Shown here piece after piece: positions 24,258 through 32,140 of a stretch of 64,000 bases of DNA. The stretch's first letter is position 1, and each line of letters starts with the position of its first letter. Below the pieces are notes generated by a model. It searched no databases and was not told the DNA's origin. It worked only from the letters and a program-made list of their open reading frames with translations. A program made the position numbers and the translations under genes. The stretch comes from JANXMY01 sp964251675 (GTDB lineage Bacteria; Armatimonadota; Armatimonadia; Armatimonadales; Capsulimonadaceae): contig CAXUKS010000013.1 in assembly GCA_964251675.1 (NCBI GenBank), forward strand, positions 38,063 through 102,062. Direction: 5' to 3'.

Positions 24258-24785
24258 ATGAAAAATAGAAACGTAGGCTCTGCCGAGCGTCAGCAAATGC
24301 TGATTGATGCGGTTCTCCTCAGGCAATACGACACCGTGTTGGCCCTGCTTGAGGAAGGTGTCTTTGTTGATGCACGCGACCCTGAACAAGAAGAAACGAC
24401 CTTGATGCTTGCGGCATCAGACAAAAAACCGGATATGACTCGCCTGCTTCTGGAAAAGGGAGCAAGCGTAAATCTGCAAGACAATCGGGGGCATTCAGCT
24501 CTCACGCATGCTATCATTAGCGGGCGTATTCCCAATATGCGTTTGCTCATTGAGAATGGAGCAGATATGAAAATGCGCGATAATGACGGAGAATCAGCGT
24601 TGCTCTACTCGGTAGCATTTGGGGATATTGAAGTAGTTAAGGCACTGCTTAACTATTTACCAGACCCTTTTGCCCACGGGGAAGGAGAAAAGGCTTTAGA
24701 GTCTGCATCAGGTTGCGGATACCTCGGCATTGTAGACCTTCTCCAAAAAAGTGGGGCCAAGTGGGACGAAGCGAAGTCAGCCTGA
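24258..24785 (+). CDS. ankyrin-repeat protein
   Basis: This 175-aa protein is built of about four ankyrin repeats, for example 'ETTLMLAASDKKPDMTRLLL' followed by EKGASVNLQD, then 'GHSALTHAIISGRIPNMRLL' and 'GESALLYSVAFGDIEVVKALL'. There is no signal peptide or membrane segment, so it is cytoplasmic. Such proteins mediate protein-protein contacts; the partner cannot be inferred. ATG 24258 follows TATGAGG; the TTG at 24252 is less likely. It has lower GC content than its neighbours. The gene before it is separated by an 80-nt spacer rich in G/C runs. Confidence 0.85.
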   Translation: MKNRNVGSAERQQMLIDAVLLRQYDTVLALLEEGVFVDARDPEQEETTLMLAASDKKPDMTRLLLEKGASVNLQDNRGHSALTHAIISGRIPNMRLLIENGADMKMRDNDGESALLYSVAFGDIEVVKALLNYLPDPFAHGEGEKALESASGCGYLGIVDLLQKSGAKWDEAKSA

Positions 24786-24802
24786 CCTTACCCTGTACAT
24801 AT

Positions 24803-25441
24803 TCACCCCACTTTGACCCCATAGCACTGCGCCAGCAGGACCGTCTGCGCCATGTCCATGCGGACACCGTCCAGGTCCAGCCCTTTGAGGTCTATCTTCT
24901 CCAACGTTGCCCCGCGCAGGTCCGCGCCGTGCAGCTTCGCGCTGTCCAGATTGGCTTCCGTCAGGTCGCACTTGCGGAAGTCCGCTTTTGTCAAATCCGC
25001 GCCGTAGAAATCCGCGCCGACAAACTTGATGCCCCGCAAGTCCTGCCGGGCCAGCGATTGATGGCGCAGATTGACCCATGACCAGTCCCCGCCGCGCACG
25101 GTCAGCCCGCTCAGGTCGGCGTCCGTGAACGATGACCCGAACAGGCGGCAATCGTTGAAGCTGGCCGCAAACAGGCTGGCCCCGGTGAAGACGCAGCGCG
25201 TGAACGAGGTCTCGACGCACTCGGCGGCATTGAGACGGGCACTGACATCGCACTCTTCAAAGTGACTGGCCTCAATACGCGCCTCCGTCAGTGTCGCGCC
25301 CCGAAAGCGGCAGTTGGCAAAGCGGCAGCGTCGGAGCGTGATTTCGGAAAGATCGCGCTCCCCGAAATCAGCCCCCGCAAACTCCCGTTCTGTCCACGTT
25401 TCAGCCGCCACTATCCTGCCGCCGCCGTGCCGCGCTTCCAT
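24803..25441 (-). CDS. pentapeptide-repeat protein
   Basis: This 212-aa protein consists of A(D/N)LXX-type five-residue repeats over nearly its whole length, for example 'FAGADFGERDLSEITLRRCR', 'GADFYGADLTKADFRKCDLT' and 'EANLDSAKLHGADLRGATLE'. These fold as a right-handed quadrilateral beta-helix. Some family members mimic DNA and protect gyrase (Qnr, MfpA); most have no known function. The overall pattern, with a central 'GGDWSWVNLRHQSLARQDL' break, resembles Qnr-like proteins with a loop, but I would not call it Qnr. The start overlaps the end of leuD by 31 nt on the same strand, suggesting cotranscription. Confidence 0.85.
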   Translation of the reverse strand: MEARHGGGRIVAAETWTEREFAGADFGERDLSEITLRRCRFANCRFRGATLTEARIEASHFEECDVSARLNAAECVETSFTRCVFTGASLFAASFNDCRLFGSSFTDADLSGLTVRGGDWSWVNLRHQSLARQDLRGIKFVGADFYGADLTKADFRKCDLTEANLDSAKLHGADLRGATLEKIDLKGLDLDGVRMDMAQTVLLAQCYGVKVG

Positions 25442-26028
25442 GCCGGGCGCTTTGTCTCATAGGCCGTGATGTCCGGCTCATGCTGCAGGGTCAGGCCGAT
25501 GTCGTCCAGCCCGTTCAGCAGGCAGTAGCGCCGGAACGAGTCTACTTCAAACGATGCTGAGAACCCCTGCGCGTCCGAGACCGTCTGCGTCTCCAAATCC
25601 ACCGTCATCGTGTAGCCCGGCGTTTTGGCCCGCTCCAAGAGCATCGTGATGGTATCTTCCGGCAGCGTCACGGGAAGCATCCCGTTCTTGAAGCAGTTGT
25701 TGTAAAAGATGTCGGCATACGACGGGGCCAAAATGGCCTTAAAGCCGTAATCCGCCAGCGCCCACGGGGCGTGTTCGCGGGATGAGCCGCAACCGAAGTT
25801 TTTGCCCGTGATCAAAATCTGCGCCCCCTGGTATTGAGGCTGGTTCAGCTCAAATTCTGCGTTTGGCGTCTTGCCGTCGGCTTCAAAGCGCCAGTCAAAG
25901 AACAAAAACTGCCCGAAACCCGTCCGCTCGATGCGCTTCAGGAACTGCTTGGGAATAATCTGGTCGGTGTCGGCGTTGACCCGGTCCAAAGGGGCTGCGA
26001 GGCCCGTCAGTGCTGTAAATGCTTCCAT
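25411..26028 (-). CDS. leuD: 3-isopropylmalate dehydratase small subunit
   Basis: This 205-aa protein is the swivel subunit of isopropylmalate isomerase (leucine biosynthesis), which pairs with LeuC. Signature blocks are 'DRVNADTDQIIPKQFLK', 'FDWRFEADGKTPNAEFELNQ', 'ILITGKNFGCGSSREHAPWAL' and 'IFYNNCFKNGMLPVTLP'. ATG 26028 is preceded by AAGGAG with 7-nt spacing; the longer frame to 26052 lacks this. leuC lies on the same strand but 2 kb upstream, separated by argJ in the opposite orientation, so the usual leuCD operon is split. Confidence 0.96.
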   Translation of the reverse strand: MEAFTALTGLAAPLDRVNADTDQIIPKQFLKRIERTGFGQFLFFDWRFEADGKTPNAEFELNQPQYQGAQILITGKNFGCGSSREHAPWALADYGFKAILAPSYADIFYNNCFKNGMLPVTLPEDTITMLLERAKTPGYTMTVDLETQTVSDAQGFSASFEVDSFRRYCLLNGLDDIGLTLQHEPDITAYETKRPAWKRGTAAAG

Positions 26029-26319
26029 CGTAATCTCCTTAGTTTTGCTCAAAATCGCGTCTACGGGGGCCGTCAGCCCTTCGAATTCCTGCCGTTCCGT
26101 TCCAGGTTCCGTCTCGGCGATGACTTTGCGGTGTCCTTCTCATTCGTCCTATCAGTCAGAACGCGCCACCGGGCGGTCCCCCGGCAGCCTAACTTTTGTA
26201 ACATCTTTATACGCGGGGGGCATTACTTTACGGCTTCTTTATACCAGACCGGATATGATTGTAACAGCCCGCACCCGGCGGACTAGCCAGCACAGAGGCG
26301 GGATATTAAAGAGAAACAC
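26029..26319. other. divergent leuD-argJ intergenic region
   Basis: This 291-bp spacer separates two divergent amino-acid biosynthesis genes. It contains a GC-rich imperfect hairpin (CACCGGGCGGTCCCCCGG) and AT-richer parts with TATACG/TATACC near 26210-26245. I found no T-box core sequence and no leucine- or arginine-rich leader peptide. Promoters for both genes should lie here. Confidence 0.4.
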
Positions 26320-27570
26320 ATGGACATTATTGCCGGTGGCATTGTCGCCCCAGAAGGCTTTCGCACTGCCGGTATTCACACCGGCGTCAAGCGCAAGCGC
26401 AACGACCTGACGCTGATCTTCTCAGACGTAGTGGCTGCGGTCGCTGGCGTCTTTACCACCAATGTCGTTAAAGCCCATTGCATTGAGCTGAACCGGTCAC
26501 GCCTGCAGGACGGCTTCGCTCGCGCCATTATCGTCAACTCTGGCAACGCCAATGCCTGCAACGGCGACCAGGGCCGTCTCGATGCCGAGGCCATCATCGA
26601 CCAGACCGCACGGGCACTGAACGTGCCGCCCCACCGCGTCTTCTGCGCCAGCACCGGCATCATCGGCAAGCCGCTGCCGACGGAGAAAATCCTGCCGGGC
26701 ATCTGCGCCGCCGCACGCCGCCTGCATCGGGGCCACTGCGACGATGCCATCCAGGGGATCATGACCACGGACACGTTCCCCAAGCAGATCGCGGTCGAGT
26801 TTCCCGTAGACGGCAAGCAGGTCCGCATCGGCGCGATTGCTAAAGGGTCCGGGATGATCGAGCCGAACATGGCAACCATGCTGGGCTTTTTAACCACGGA
26901 CGCCGCTATTGACCAGCCCGTGCTGCAAACGCTGCTGCGCCGCGTCTGCGGCGACACGTTCAACGCCATCAGCGTGGACGGAGACACGAGCACCAACGAC
27001 ATGGTCCTCGTGCTCGCCAACGGCCTTGCAGGCAACAAGCGTATTGAGGACACCAAGAGCGCCGGAGCCAAACAGTTCGAGCTGGCGCTCTACGCCGTGT
27101 GCCTGCATCTATCCCAGGAAATCGTCCGGGACGGCGAGGGCGCGACCAAGCTTGTTGAAGTCACCGTCCGAAATGTCGCCACTCCCGGCCTCTCGCGCCA
27201 GGTCGCCAAGACCGTCGCCAACTCGCCGCTCGTCAAGACCGCCCTCTACGGCAATGACCCTAACTGGGGCCGGATCCTGGCCGCCGCCGGACGCTCCGGG
27301 CTGCACTTTGACCCCAGCCAGGTGGAGATCACCCTCGCCGGAACTACCGTTTTTCGCGGCAGCATCCCCACTGACTTCAGTGTCGCCACCGTGTCCGAGG
27401 CCATGAAGGCCAAAGAAGTGCAGATCGTGCTGGACTTCCACCAGCCCGGCGGCGAGTCGGCCACGGTCTGGACCTGCGATCTGAGCTGCGGCTATGTCGA
27501 AATCAATGCCGCCTATCGGCAGCATTCCGGTGTGTCCACCGCCGAGACCCCTGCTGGCATCCCGACCTGA
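26320..27570 (+). CDS. argJ: bifunctional ornithine acetyltransferase/N-acetylglutamate synthase
   Basis: This 416-aa enzyme of arginine biosynthesis transfers acetyl between N-acetylornithine and glutamate. It starts 'MDIIAGGIVAPEGFRTAGIH' and shows 'NSGNANACNG', 'ASTGIIGKPLP' and 'KGSGMIEPNMATMLGFLTTD'. The last contains the autoproteolytic Ala-Thr site, with Thr186 as the new N-terminal nucleophile. It also shows 'SVDGDTSTND' and 'NDPNWGRILAAAGR'. The C-terminus is a little longer and more variable than the canonical '...AYRT'. It is transcribed against leuD and leuC and sits between them. Confidence 0.96.
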   Translation: MDIIAGGIVAPEGFRTAGIHTGVKRKRNDLTLIFSDVVAAVAGVFTTNVVKAHCIELNRSRLQDGFARAIIVNSGNANACNGDQGRLDAEAIIDQTARALNVPPHRVFCASTGIIGKPLPTEKILPGICAAARRLHRGHCDDAIQGIMTTDTFPKQIAVEFPVDGKQVRIGAIAKGSGMIEPNMATMLGFLTTDAAIDQPVLQTLLRRVCGDTFNAISVDGDTSTNDMVLVLANGLAGNKRIEDTKSAGAKQFELALYAVCLHLSQEIVRDGEGATKLVEVTVRNVATPGLSRQVAKTVANSPLVKTALYGNDPNWGRILAAAGRSGLHFDPSQVEITLAGTTVFRGSIPTDFSVATVSEAMKAKEVQIVLDFHQPGGESATVWTCDLSCGYVEINAAYRQHSGVSTAETPAGIPT

Positions 27571-27583
27571 TCGATCTGGCTCC

Positions 27584-27638
27584 TCAGTCCTTTTCCCACT
27601 CCCGAATGTCCACCAGATGCCCGGCGATTCCGGCGGCG
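27584..27638 (-). pseudogene. second copy of the leuC 3' end
   Basis: Translated on the minus strand this gives AAGIAGHLVDIREWEKD and TGA, which matches the last residues of LeuC (AAIAGHLVDIREWEKN) encoded at 28061-28115. The DNA is nearly identical over about 40 nt. It is too short to function and appears to be a duplication scar. Confidence 0.85.
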
Positions 27639-27738
27639 TTTCAAGATACTCCTCATAGGTCATGGGCCGCGTCACGCCTGGAATATCCAGTGATATGCGC
27701 GTTTTGTTTTTTGTTCTAGGCAGTGTAGAAATTGTCAT
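27639..27738 (-). pseudogene. Uma2 (DUF820) endonuclease, N-terminal fragment
   Basis: From ATG 27738 the frame reads MTISTLPRTKNKTRISLDIP then GVTRPMTYEEYLETP. 'R-P-M-T-Y-E-E-Y-L' is the characteristic beginning of Uma2/DUF820 restriction-endonuclease-like proteins, which are normally about 190 aa. After about 33 residues the sequence passes into the leuC tail copy in another frame, so the PD-(D/E)XK core is lost. The ATG overlaps the stop of the preceding 108-aa ORF by ATGA. Confidence 0.7.
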
Positions 27739-28061
27739 CTGGGTTTCCACCATTCGATTTCAAGTTGGCTCAGTGCACCAATAAACCCGCCCAAGTCACA
27801 AGTATACTGACCGCTGCTCCTGCCGAAGTACAGGCTGTGACCTGTGATACCACGAACAGCACACCCGTAGGCTTCAGTGAGTGGCAAGCATCTTTCTTCT
27901 GCAAGACCATTGAAATCAATCAGTAGCGGCGCATGATGAGTGCTGCGCTGTATTGCCCAAGTCGCTGACACCTTGCGCTCGTCGCCGGGCATCTGGCTAA
28001 TAATGGTCCAGCCTGCCTGTGATAAAGCCTGACTAAGTTCCGCCAGATGCCAATCTGCCAT
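27735..28061 (-). CDS. 108-aa protein between leuC and its duplicated tail
   Basis: The ATG overlaps the leuC stop codon (TAATG), so it is coupled to leuC. The protein starts 'MADWHLAELSQALSQAGWTI' and is predicted to be a compact alpha/beta domain, with 'ATWAIQRSTHHAPLLIDFNG', 'LPLTEAYGCAVRG' and a C-terminal helix. No signal peptide or membrane segment is present. I do not recognise the family; the look is of a small protein paired with Uma2-type genes, since the Uma2 fragment follows with an ATGA overlap. It appears to have arrived with the insertion that split the leu region. Confidence 0.6.
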   Translation of the reverse strand: MADWHLAELSQALSQAGWTIISQMPGDERKVSATWAIQRSTHHAPLLIDFNGLAEERCLPLTEAYGCAVRGITGHSLYFGRSSGQYTCDLGGFIGALSQLEIEWWKPR

Positions 28062-29467
28062 TAGTTCTTCTCCCACTCCCGGATGTCCACCAGATGCCCG
28101 GCGATGGCGGCGGCAGCGGCCATCTGGGGGCTGACCAGGTGCGTGCGGCCTCCCTTGCCCTGGCGGCCTTCAAAGTTGCGGTTCGATGTAGACGCGCAAC
28201 GCTCGCCGGGCTGCAAGATGTCCGGGTTCATGCCGAGGCACATAGAGCAGCCCGCTTCGCGCCAGTCAAAGCCCGCATCTTTGAAGACCACATCCAGCCC
28301 CTCTGCCTCGGCCTGCTGCTTGACCTGCTCGGAGCCGGGGACGACCAGCGCCCGCAGGCCAGCCCGGACTTTGTGGCCTTTCAAAATGGCGGCGGCGGCG
28401 CGGAGGTCTTCCATGCGGCCATTGGTGCAGGAGCCGATAAAGACCGTGTCCAGTTCAATCCCGTTCAGGGGTGCGCCTGCGTCAAGGCCCATATACTCTA
28501 AGGCCCGCTCGATAGACCGGCGGTCAGACGGGTCGGCGTAGGCGTTGGGGGAGGGGACATTGGCCGTAATCGGAGCGACCATACCCGGCGACGTGCCCCA
28601 CGAGACGTGCGGGGCGATCTCCGAAGCGTCGAGTTCCACCAGCGTGTCATAAGTCGCGCCGGGGTCGGTGGGAAGCTGACGCCACCCCGCCACGGCTTCG
28701 TCCCATTCGTCGCCTGCCGGGGCGAACGGCTTGCCTTTGATATATTCAAACGTCTTCTCGTCGGGCGCAATCAGCCCGGCCCGTGCACCCGCTTCAATCG
28801 ACATATTACAGACGGTCATGCGGCCTTCCATCGACAGCGACCGAATGGCCTCGCCGGTGTATTCCACGACATAGCCCGTCGCGCCGTCCGTGCCGATTTT
28901 GCCGATGATCGCCAGAATAATGTCTTTGGCGGTAACGCCCATGCCTAATTTGCCGCTGACGCGGATTTCCATGGTCTTCGGCAGAGACTGCGGCAGACAC
29001 TGGGTGGCGAGGACATGCTCCACTTCGCTGGTCCCGATGCCGAACGCCAGCGCCCCGAACGCGCCGTGGGTGGACGTATGGCTGTCCCCGCACACGATGG
29101 TCATGCCCGGCTGGGTCAGGCCCAGCTCCGGCCCGATGACATGGACAATGCCCTGCCGCTTGGAGTGAATATCGTAGAGCGTGACGCCGAACTCCTTGCA
29201 GTTGTCGGACAGCGTTTCCATCTGCTTTTTGGAAATCTGGTCCACAATCGGCAGGGACCGGCTCGTGGTCGGCACGTTATGGTCCATCGTCGCCACCGTC
29301 AAATCCGGGCGGCGCACGGTGCGCCCCGTCAGCCGCAGCCCTTCAAACGCCTGCGGCGAGGTGACTTCGTGGACGAGGTGCAGGTCAATATACAGCAGCA
29401 CCGGCTGGCCCGCTTCAGCGCGGACAACATGAGCGTCCCAGATTTTCTGGAACATTGTCTGTGGCAT
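28061..29467 (-). CDS. leuC: 3-isopropylmalate dehydratase large subunit
   Basis: This 468-aa [4Fe-4S] aconitase-family protein isomerises 2- to 3-isopropylmalate with LeuD. Its blocks are 'TMFQKIWDAHVV', 'LYIDLHLVHEVTSPQAFEGL', 'VATMDHNVPT', 'TIVCGDSHTSTHGAFGALAF', 'FIGSCTNGRMEDLRAAA' and 'EAGCSMCLGMNPDILQPGER', with the three cluster cysteines (SCTNGR and CSMCLGMN). The length is that of the bacterial LeuC type I. A stretch of G/C palindromes lies upstream. Its last 50 nt are repeated downstream at 27584-27638. Confidence 0.97.
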   Translation of the reverse strand: MPQTMFQKIWDAHVVRAEAGQPVLLYIDLHLVHEVTSPQAFEGLRLTGRTVRRPDLTVATMDHNVPTTSRSLPIVDQISKKQMETLSDNCKEFGVTLYDIHSKRQGIVHVIGPELGLTQPGMTIVCGDSHTSTHGAFGALAFGIGTSEVEHVLATQCLPQSLPKTMEIRVSGKLGMGVTAKDIILAIIGKIGTDGATGYVVEYTGEAIRSLSMEGRMTVCNMSIEAGARAGLIAPDEKTFEYIKGKPFAPAGDEWDEAVAGWRQLPTDPGATYDTLVELDASEIAPHVSWGTSPGMVAPITANVPSPNAYADPSDRRSIERALEYMGLDAGAPLNGIELDTVFIGSCTNGRMEDLRAAAAILKGHKVRAGLRALVVPGSEQVKQQAEAEGLDVVFKDAGFDWREAGCSMCLGMNPDILQPGERCASTSNRNFEGRQGKGGRTHLVSPQMAAAAAIAGHLVDIREWEKN

Positions 29468-29501
29468 GGTTTGGTTCTCCTAAAAATGAGGCCGCGTCAA
29501 T

Positions 29502-29598
29502 GAGGCCCCCTAGCCCCCAATAATGGGGGAACCAGAATAAGACCGGAAAGGCCGTATCCTAACTCTCTGGCTCCCCATTATTGGGGCAGGGGGGCCTC
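29502..29598. repeat. family B palindromic element (two CCCCCAATAATGGGGG arms)
   Basis: GAGGCCCCCTAGCCCCCAAT and ATTGGGGCAGGGGGGCCTC are inverted ends of a 97-bp element with no ORF. A single-arm version begins identically (GAGGCCCCCTAGCCCCCAAT) at 51435, and a shorter one lies at 9574. Confidence 0.8.
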
Positions 29599-29605
29599 GG
29601 CGTTC

Positions 29606-30424
29606 TTAAATCGTCAATGTCTGGTCAATCTTCATCACGGTCATCCTGGCCTTCGAGCCAGTGGCTTTTAAGGCCGACTGCAATTCAGCGGGCGTTCCCG
29701 TCAGTGCCGGGAACGTGCCATAGTGGCACGGAATCACGCCGGTCGGCTGCACCAGGCGGACGGCTTCGGCGGCGCGGGTCGGCCCCATCGTGTAGTGGTC
29801 GCCAATACAGCAGAGCATTACATCAATTTTGTGGGCGCGAGGGATGAGCGCCATGTCCGCGAACACGTCCGTGTCGCCCGTGTCATAAATCGTCGGCCCG
29901 CCTTTGATGGTGATGACAAACCCGCCGGGATTCCCTGCAAAGTGCGGGTCCATGTCGGCGCTCCCCGCCGGGGGCGTGACCGCCGACGAATGCACGGCAG
30001 GCACGAACAGCACTTTGACTTCGCCGCCGAGCAGCGACAACTCGCCGCCGAAATTGCCCTGCGTGTCCATTCCGGCCTGCTCTTTGGGGTAGCCACCGTA
30101 AGCGACCAATGCCCCGGCCAGATCGCCCGTCGCCACCAGCTTTGCGCCCGTGGTCTTGGCAAGGGCCACCGAGTCGCCGACATGGTCAAAATGGCCGTGT
30201 GTGATCAGAATATAATCGGCCTTCGTGATCCCCGCCAAATCCGCCGCGCCGTTTTTGTTGGCGGGGTTCGTGATCCACGGGTCCAGCAGCAGCACATGGC
30301 CGGACGGCGTCGTGATCTTAAACGCCGACTGGCCGTACCAGGTGATTTGTGTCGGGGCTGCCTGCCCGGCAGAAGCCGTCAGCAGCGAGACGAGCAGGGC
30401 AGCAGCAATAAACAATGGGCGCAT
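29606..30424 (-). CDS. exported metallo-beta-lactamase-fold hydrolase (UPF0173-like)
   Basis: This 272-aa protein is preceded by a clear signal peptide (MRPLFIAAALLVSLLTASAGQAA). The core 'ITWYGQSAFKITTPSGHVLLLDPW', 'YILITHGHFDHVGD' (HxHxDH metal motif), 'VPAVHSSA', 'TIYDTGDTDVFADM' and 'VIPCHYGTFPALTG' corresponds to the UlaG/UPF0173 branch of metal-dependent hydrolases. UPF0173 members are usually cytoplasmic; this one appears to be periplasmic. The substrate is unknown. The upstream spacer holds a family D repeat. Confidence 0.88.
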   Translation of the reverse strand: MRPLFIAAALLVSLLTASAGQAAPTQITWYGQSAFKITTPSGHVLLLDPWITNPANKNGAADLAGITKADYILITHGHFDHVGDSVALAKTTGAKLVATGDLAGALVAYGGYPKEQAGMDTQGNFGGELSLLGGEVKVLFVPAVHSSAVTPPAGSADMDPHFAGNPGGFVITIKGGPTIYDTGDTDVFADMALIPRAHKIDVMLCCIGDHYTMGPTRAAEAVRLVQPTGVIPCHYGTFPALTGTPAELQSALKATGSKARMTVMKIDQTLTI

Positions 30425-30442
30425 GAGTGTTCTTTCTAAGTA

Positions 30443-30503
30443 GGAAACACAGGGCTGAACCGCCGTGCTTTAAAAGTGCAAGCCCCCGCCTTCGCGGGCG
30501 AGG
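30443..30503. repeat. family D repeat (GGGCTGAACC...CCCCGCC)
   Basis: GGAAACACAGGGCTGAACC is followed by CGCCGTGCTTTAAAAGTGCA and AGCCCCCGCCTTCGCGGGC. An almost identical unit starts at 63951 and runs off the window. CCCGCCTTCGCGGG forms a terminator-like hairpin. Confidence 0.7.
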
Positions 30504-30504
30504 A

Positions 30505-31038
30505 TTAGCGTATGGTCAGGTTAGCGAGAGGTATATCTTTACCCGATCCATTTGACGTTGCCAGTGTGCATTTGATCGCAGCGAGGTCTTTCCTGGCTAC
30601 CCGCTCGGGGAGAGTGTACTCAATAGCACAAGCAAGCCGCTCTGGCTGCTCTGGCGTACTCGTACCAAAATAATCCCGGCGGATTGAAGTCACTTGGCCT
30701 TTCTTATCAATCATAGAGAACCCTGTTAAAGAAACCCCCTGGTTGCCCCACCATCGCGGCGGCGGGCCTGAACTTGAGACGACCATTTTGATCTTCAACG
30801 CACGCTGTGCAGCACTGGTTAGCGTTGGGCCTAGCCTTGCTGAAATTGGAGTCAGCGAAGCCGAGCGGATATTAATTCCGAACGGCGGATGAAGCTCGGC
30901 CACATCAATCTGAACGGCGTCCTCAGCCATTGCCTTACCAATCCAGGAGCCGGGACGGGCCATTATGAAGGTCCAGACCAACGCGGAGAAGGCGATTATC
31001 CCAAATACGATGAGGGCCAACCTATGCCGAATGACCAC
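30505..31038 (-). CDS. membrane-anchored hypothetical protein
   Basis: This 177-aa protein has one N-terminal membrane segment (LALIVFGIIAFSALVWTFIMA) and a soluble domain of about 150 residues outside. 'VQIDVAELHPPFGINIRSAS' and 'LAAIKCTLATSNGSGKDIPL' suggest beta strands. The GTG start at 31038 follows AGGAGGTGG, a strong ribosome-binding site. A TACAAT about 55 nt upstream is a candidate -10. No family is recognised. It is more AT-rich than its neighbours. Confidence 0.65.
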   Translation of the reverse strand: MVIRHRLALIVFGIIAFSALVWTFIMARPGSWIGKAMAEDAVQIDVAELHPPFGINIRSASLTPISARLGPTLTSAAQRALKIKMVVSSSGPPPRWWGNQGVSLTGFSMIDKKGQVTSIRRDYFGTSTPEQPERLACAIEYTLPERVARKDLAAIKCTLATSNGSGKDIPLANLTIR

Positions 31039-31102
31039 GAACCACCTCCTGCTAACACCATGTGTAGGGTTGCGCGATACATATTGCCTCTATTGTACCC
31101 TG

Positions 31103-31900
31103 TTAGCCCTCTGGCTGGGGCTTCATGGCGTGCAGGGCGACGCGCTGCCAGGTGAACAGGGTCTCGCCGTCCGGCTGCGCGGTAATCTGGAACGCCTGCT
31201 TGGCGCTGTCAGGAGCGTCTGCAAACATCTGGCGCACGCCATCGGACTGTTCGGCGGTGCAGCCCGCTTTGACCAGCCAGTCGGACAGCGGGATGGTGAT
31301 GCCACCGTTCGCCGTGGTGATTTCGCTCACGGTCAGCCCCGCCGCTTCGGTGAGGCTGCGCCATTCGGTCGGCGTGTAGTTGCGAACGTGGGACGGGTCG
31401 CGCAGCACCTCCACGGCGTTCTGCCAGGTAGCGGCTTCGGGCGAGCTGTCGGGCACGGTGGTGTCCACCAGCACCAGATGACCACCGGGTTTAAGGACGC
31501 GGGCCGTTTCGCGCAAAAACTGGTCCAAATCCAGAAAGTGATGCGGGGCGATGCGGCAGGTCACGAGGCAGAACGTGGCGTCCGGGAACGGCAGGGCCTC
31601 GGCAGGCGCTTCGGTCCAGGTAATGTTGGTGATACCCGCCGCCTCGGCCCGCTGATGCGCCTCGGCCAGCATTCCCGGCGACACGTCCACGCCGACGACA
31701 GAATGGACATGAGGCGCAAACGCCAGCGCGGTGAAGCCGGTTCCCGTGGCGACATCCAGCACCCGGAAGTGGGGCAGCAGCGGGACGGCGCGGAGCATCC
31801 AGTCCAGCGTCTGCTCGCTCCATGTGCTCCACTGCGTATCGTAGTGCGCGGCCTGTTTGTCGAATTGGTCACGGGCCGAACGGGCGGGTGTGGTGTTCAT
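31103..31900 (-). CDS. class I SAM-dependent methyltransferase
   Basis: This 265-aa protein has the UbiE/Methyltransf_11 pattern: motif I 'HFRVLDVATGTGFTALAFA', 'VVGVDVSPGMLAEA' (post-I acidic residue), 'EALPFPDATFCLVTCRIAPHHF' (motif II) and 'LRETARVLKPGGHLVLVDTTV' (motif III). The order and spacing agree with small-molecule or quinone methyltransferases. A ubiE role is possible but not shown; neighbours give no hint. A family A MITE begins 26 nt upstream of its start codon. Confidence 0.88.
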   Translation of the reverse strand: MNTTPARSARDQFDKQAAHYDTQWSTWSEQTLDWMLRAVPLLPHFRVLDVATGTGFTALAFAPHVHSVVGVDVSPGMLAEAHQRAEAAGITNITWTEAPAEALPFPDATFCLVTCRIAPHHFLDLDQFLRETARVLKPGGHLVLVDTTVPDSSPEAATWQNAVEVLRDPSHVRNYTPTEWRSLTEAAGLTVSEITTANGGITIPLSDWLVKAGCTAEQSDGVRQMFADAPDSAKQAFQITAQPDGETLFTWQRVALHAMKPQPEG

Positions 31901-31926
31901 AACAATTTACCTCGCAGTGAGCCGGA

Positions 31927-32069
31927 GACCTACCACCTTATTCCCTCATTCTTCGGTCACAGGGTCCTCCCTAAAGGGAAGATTAGGACGCCGATAACAT
32001 ACAGGGCTATTCTTGTCTTATCCGTATCCTTCCTTTAGGAAGGACCCTGCGAAGCAAGGAAGGTAGGTC
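31927..32069. repeat. MITE-like inverted repeat, family A copy 2
   Basis: GACCTACCACCTTATTCCCT at the left and AAGGTAGGTC at the right flank hairpin cores (GGTCCTCCCTAAAGGGAAG and TCCTTCCTTTAGGAAGGA). It is related to 9614-9764 and 49869-50035 but more degenerate, and separates the methyltransferase from the divergent LysR gene. Confidence 0.8.
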
Positions 32070-32140
32070 TGCCTCTATTATGCGCTATAATCACATATGT
32101 GTCCAATATATCTTTCTTGTCTGATTAAGAGGCTGTGCCT

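Noticed and set aside
24803..25441. Quinolone-resistance protein Qnr
   Set aside because: Pentapeptide repeats alone do not define Qnr; the loop and residue patterns are insufficient for that name.
26029..26319. T-box or leucine attenuator before leuD
   Set aside because: A GC-rich hairpin exists, but no T-box core (GGUGGNACCGCG-like) and no Leu-rich leader peptide.
27109..27753. 214-codon minus-strand frame running through the Uma2 fragment into argJ antisense
   Set aside because: Only the first 33 residues (Uma2-like) have meaning; the rest reads the leuC tail copy out of frame and then the argJ antisense strand.
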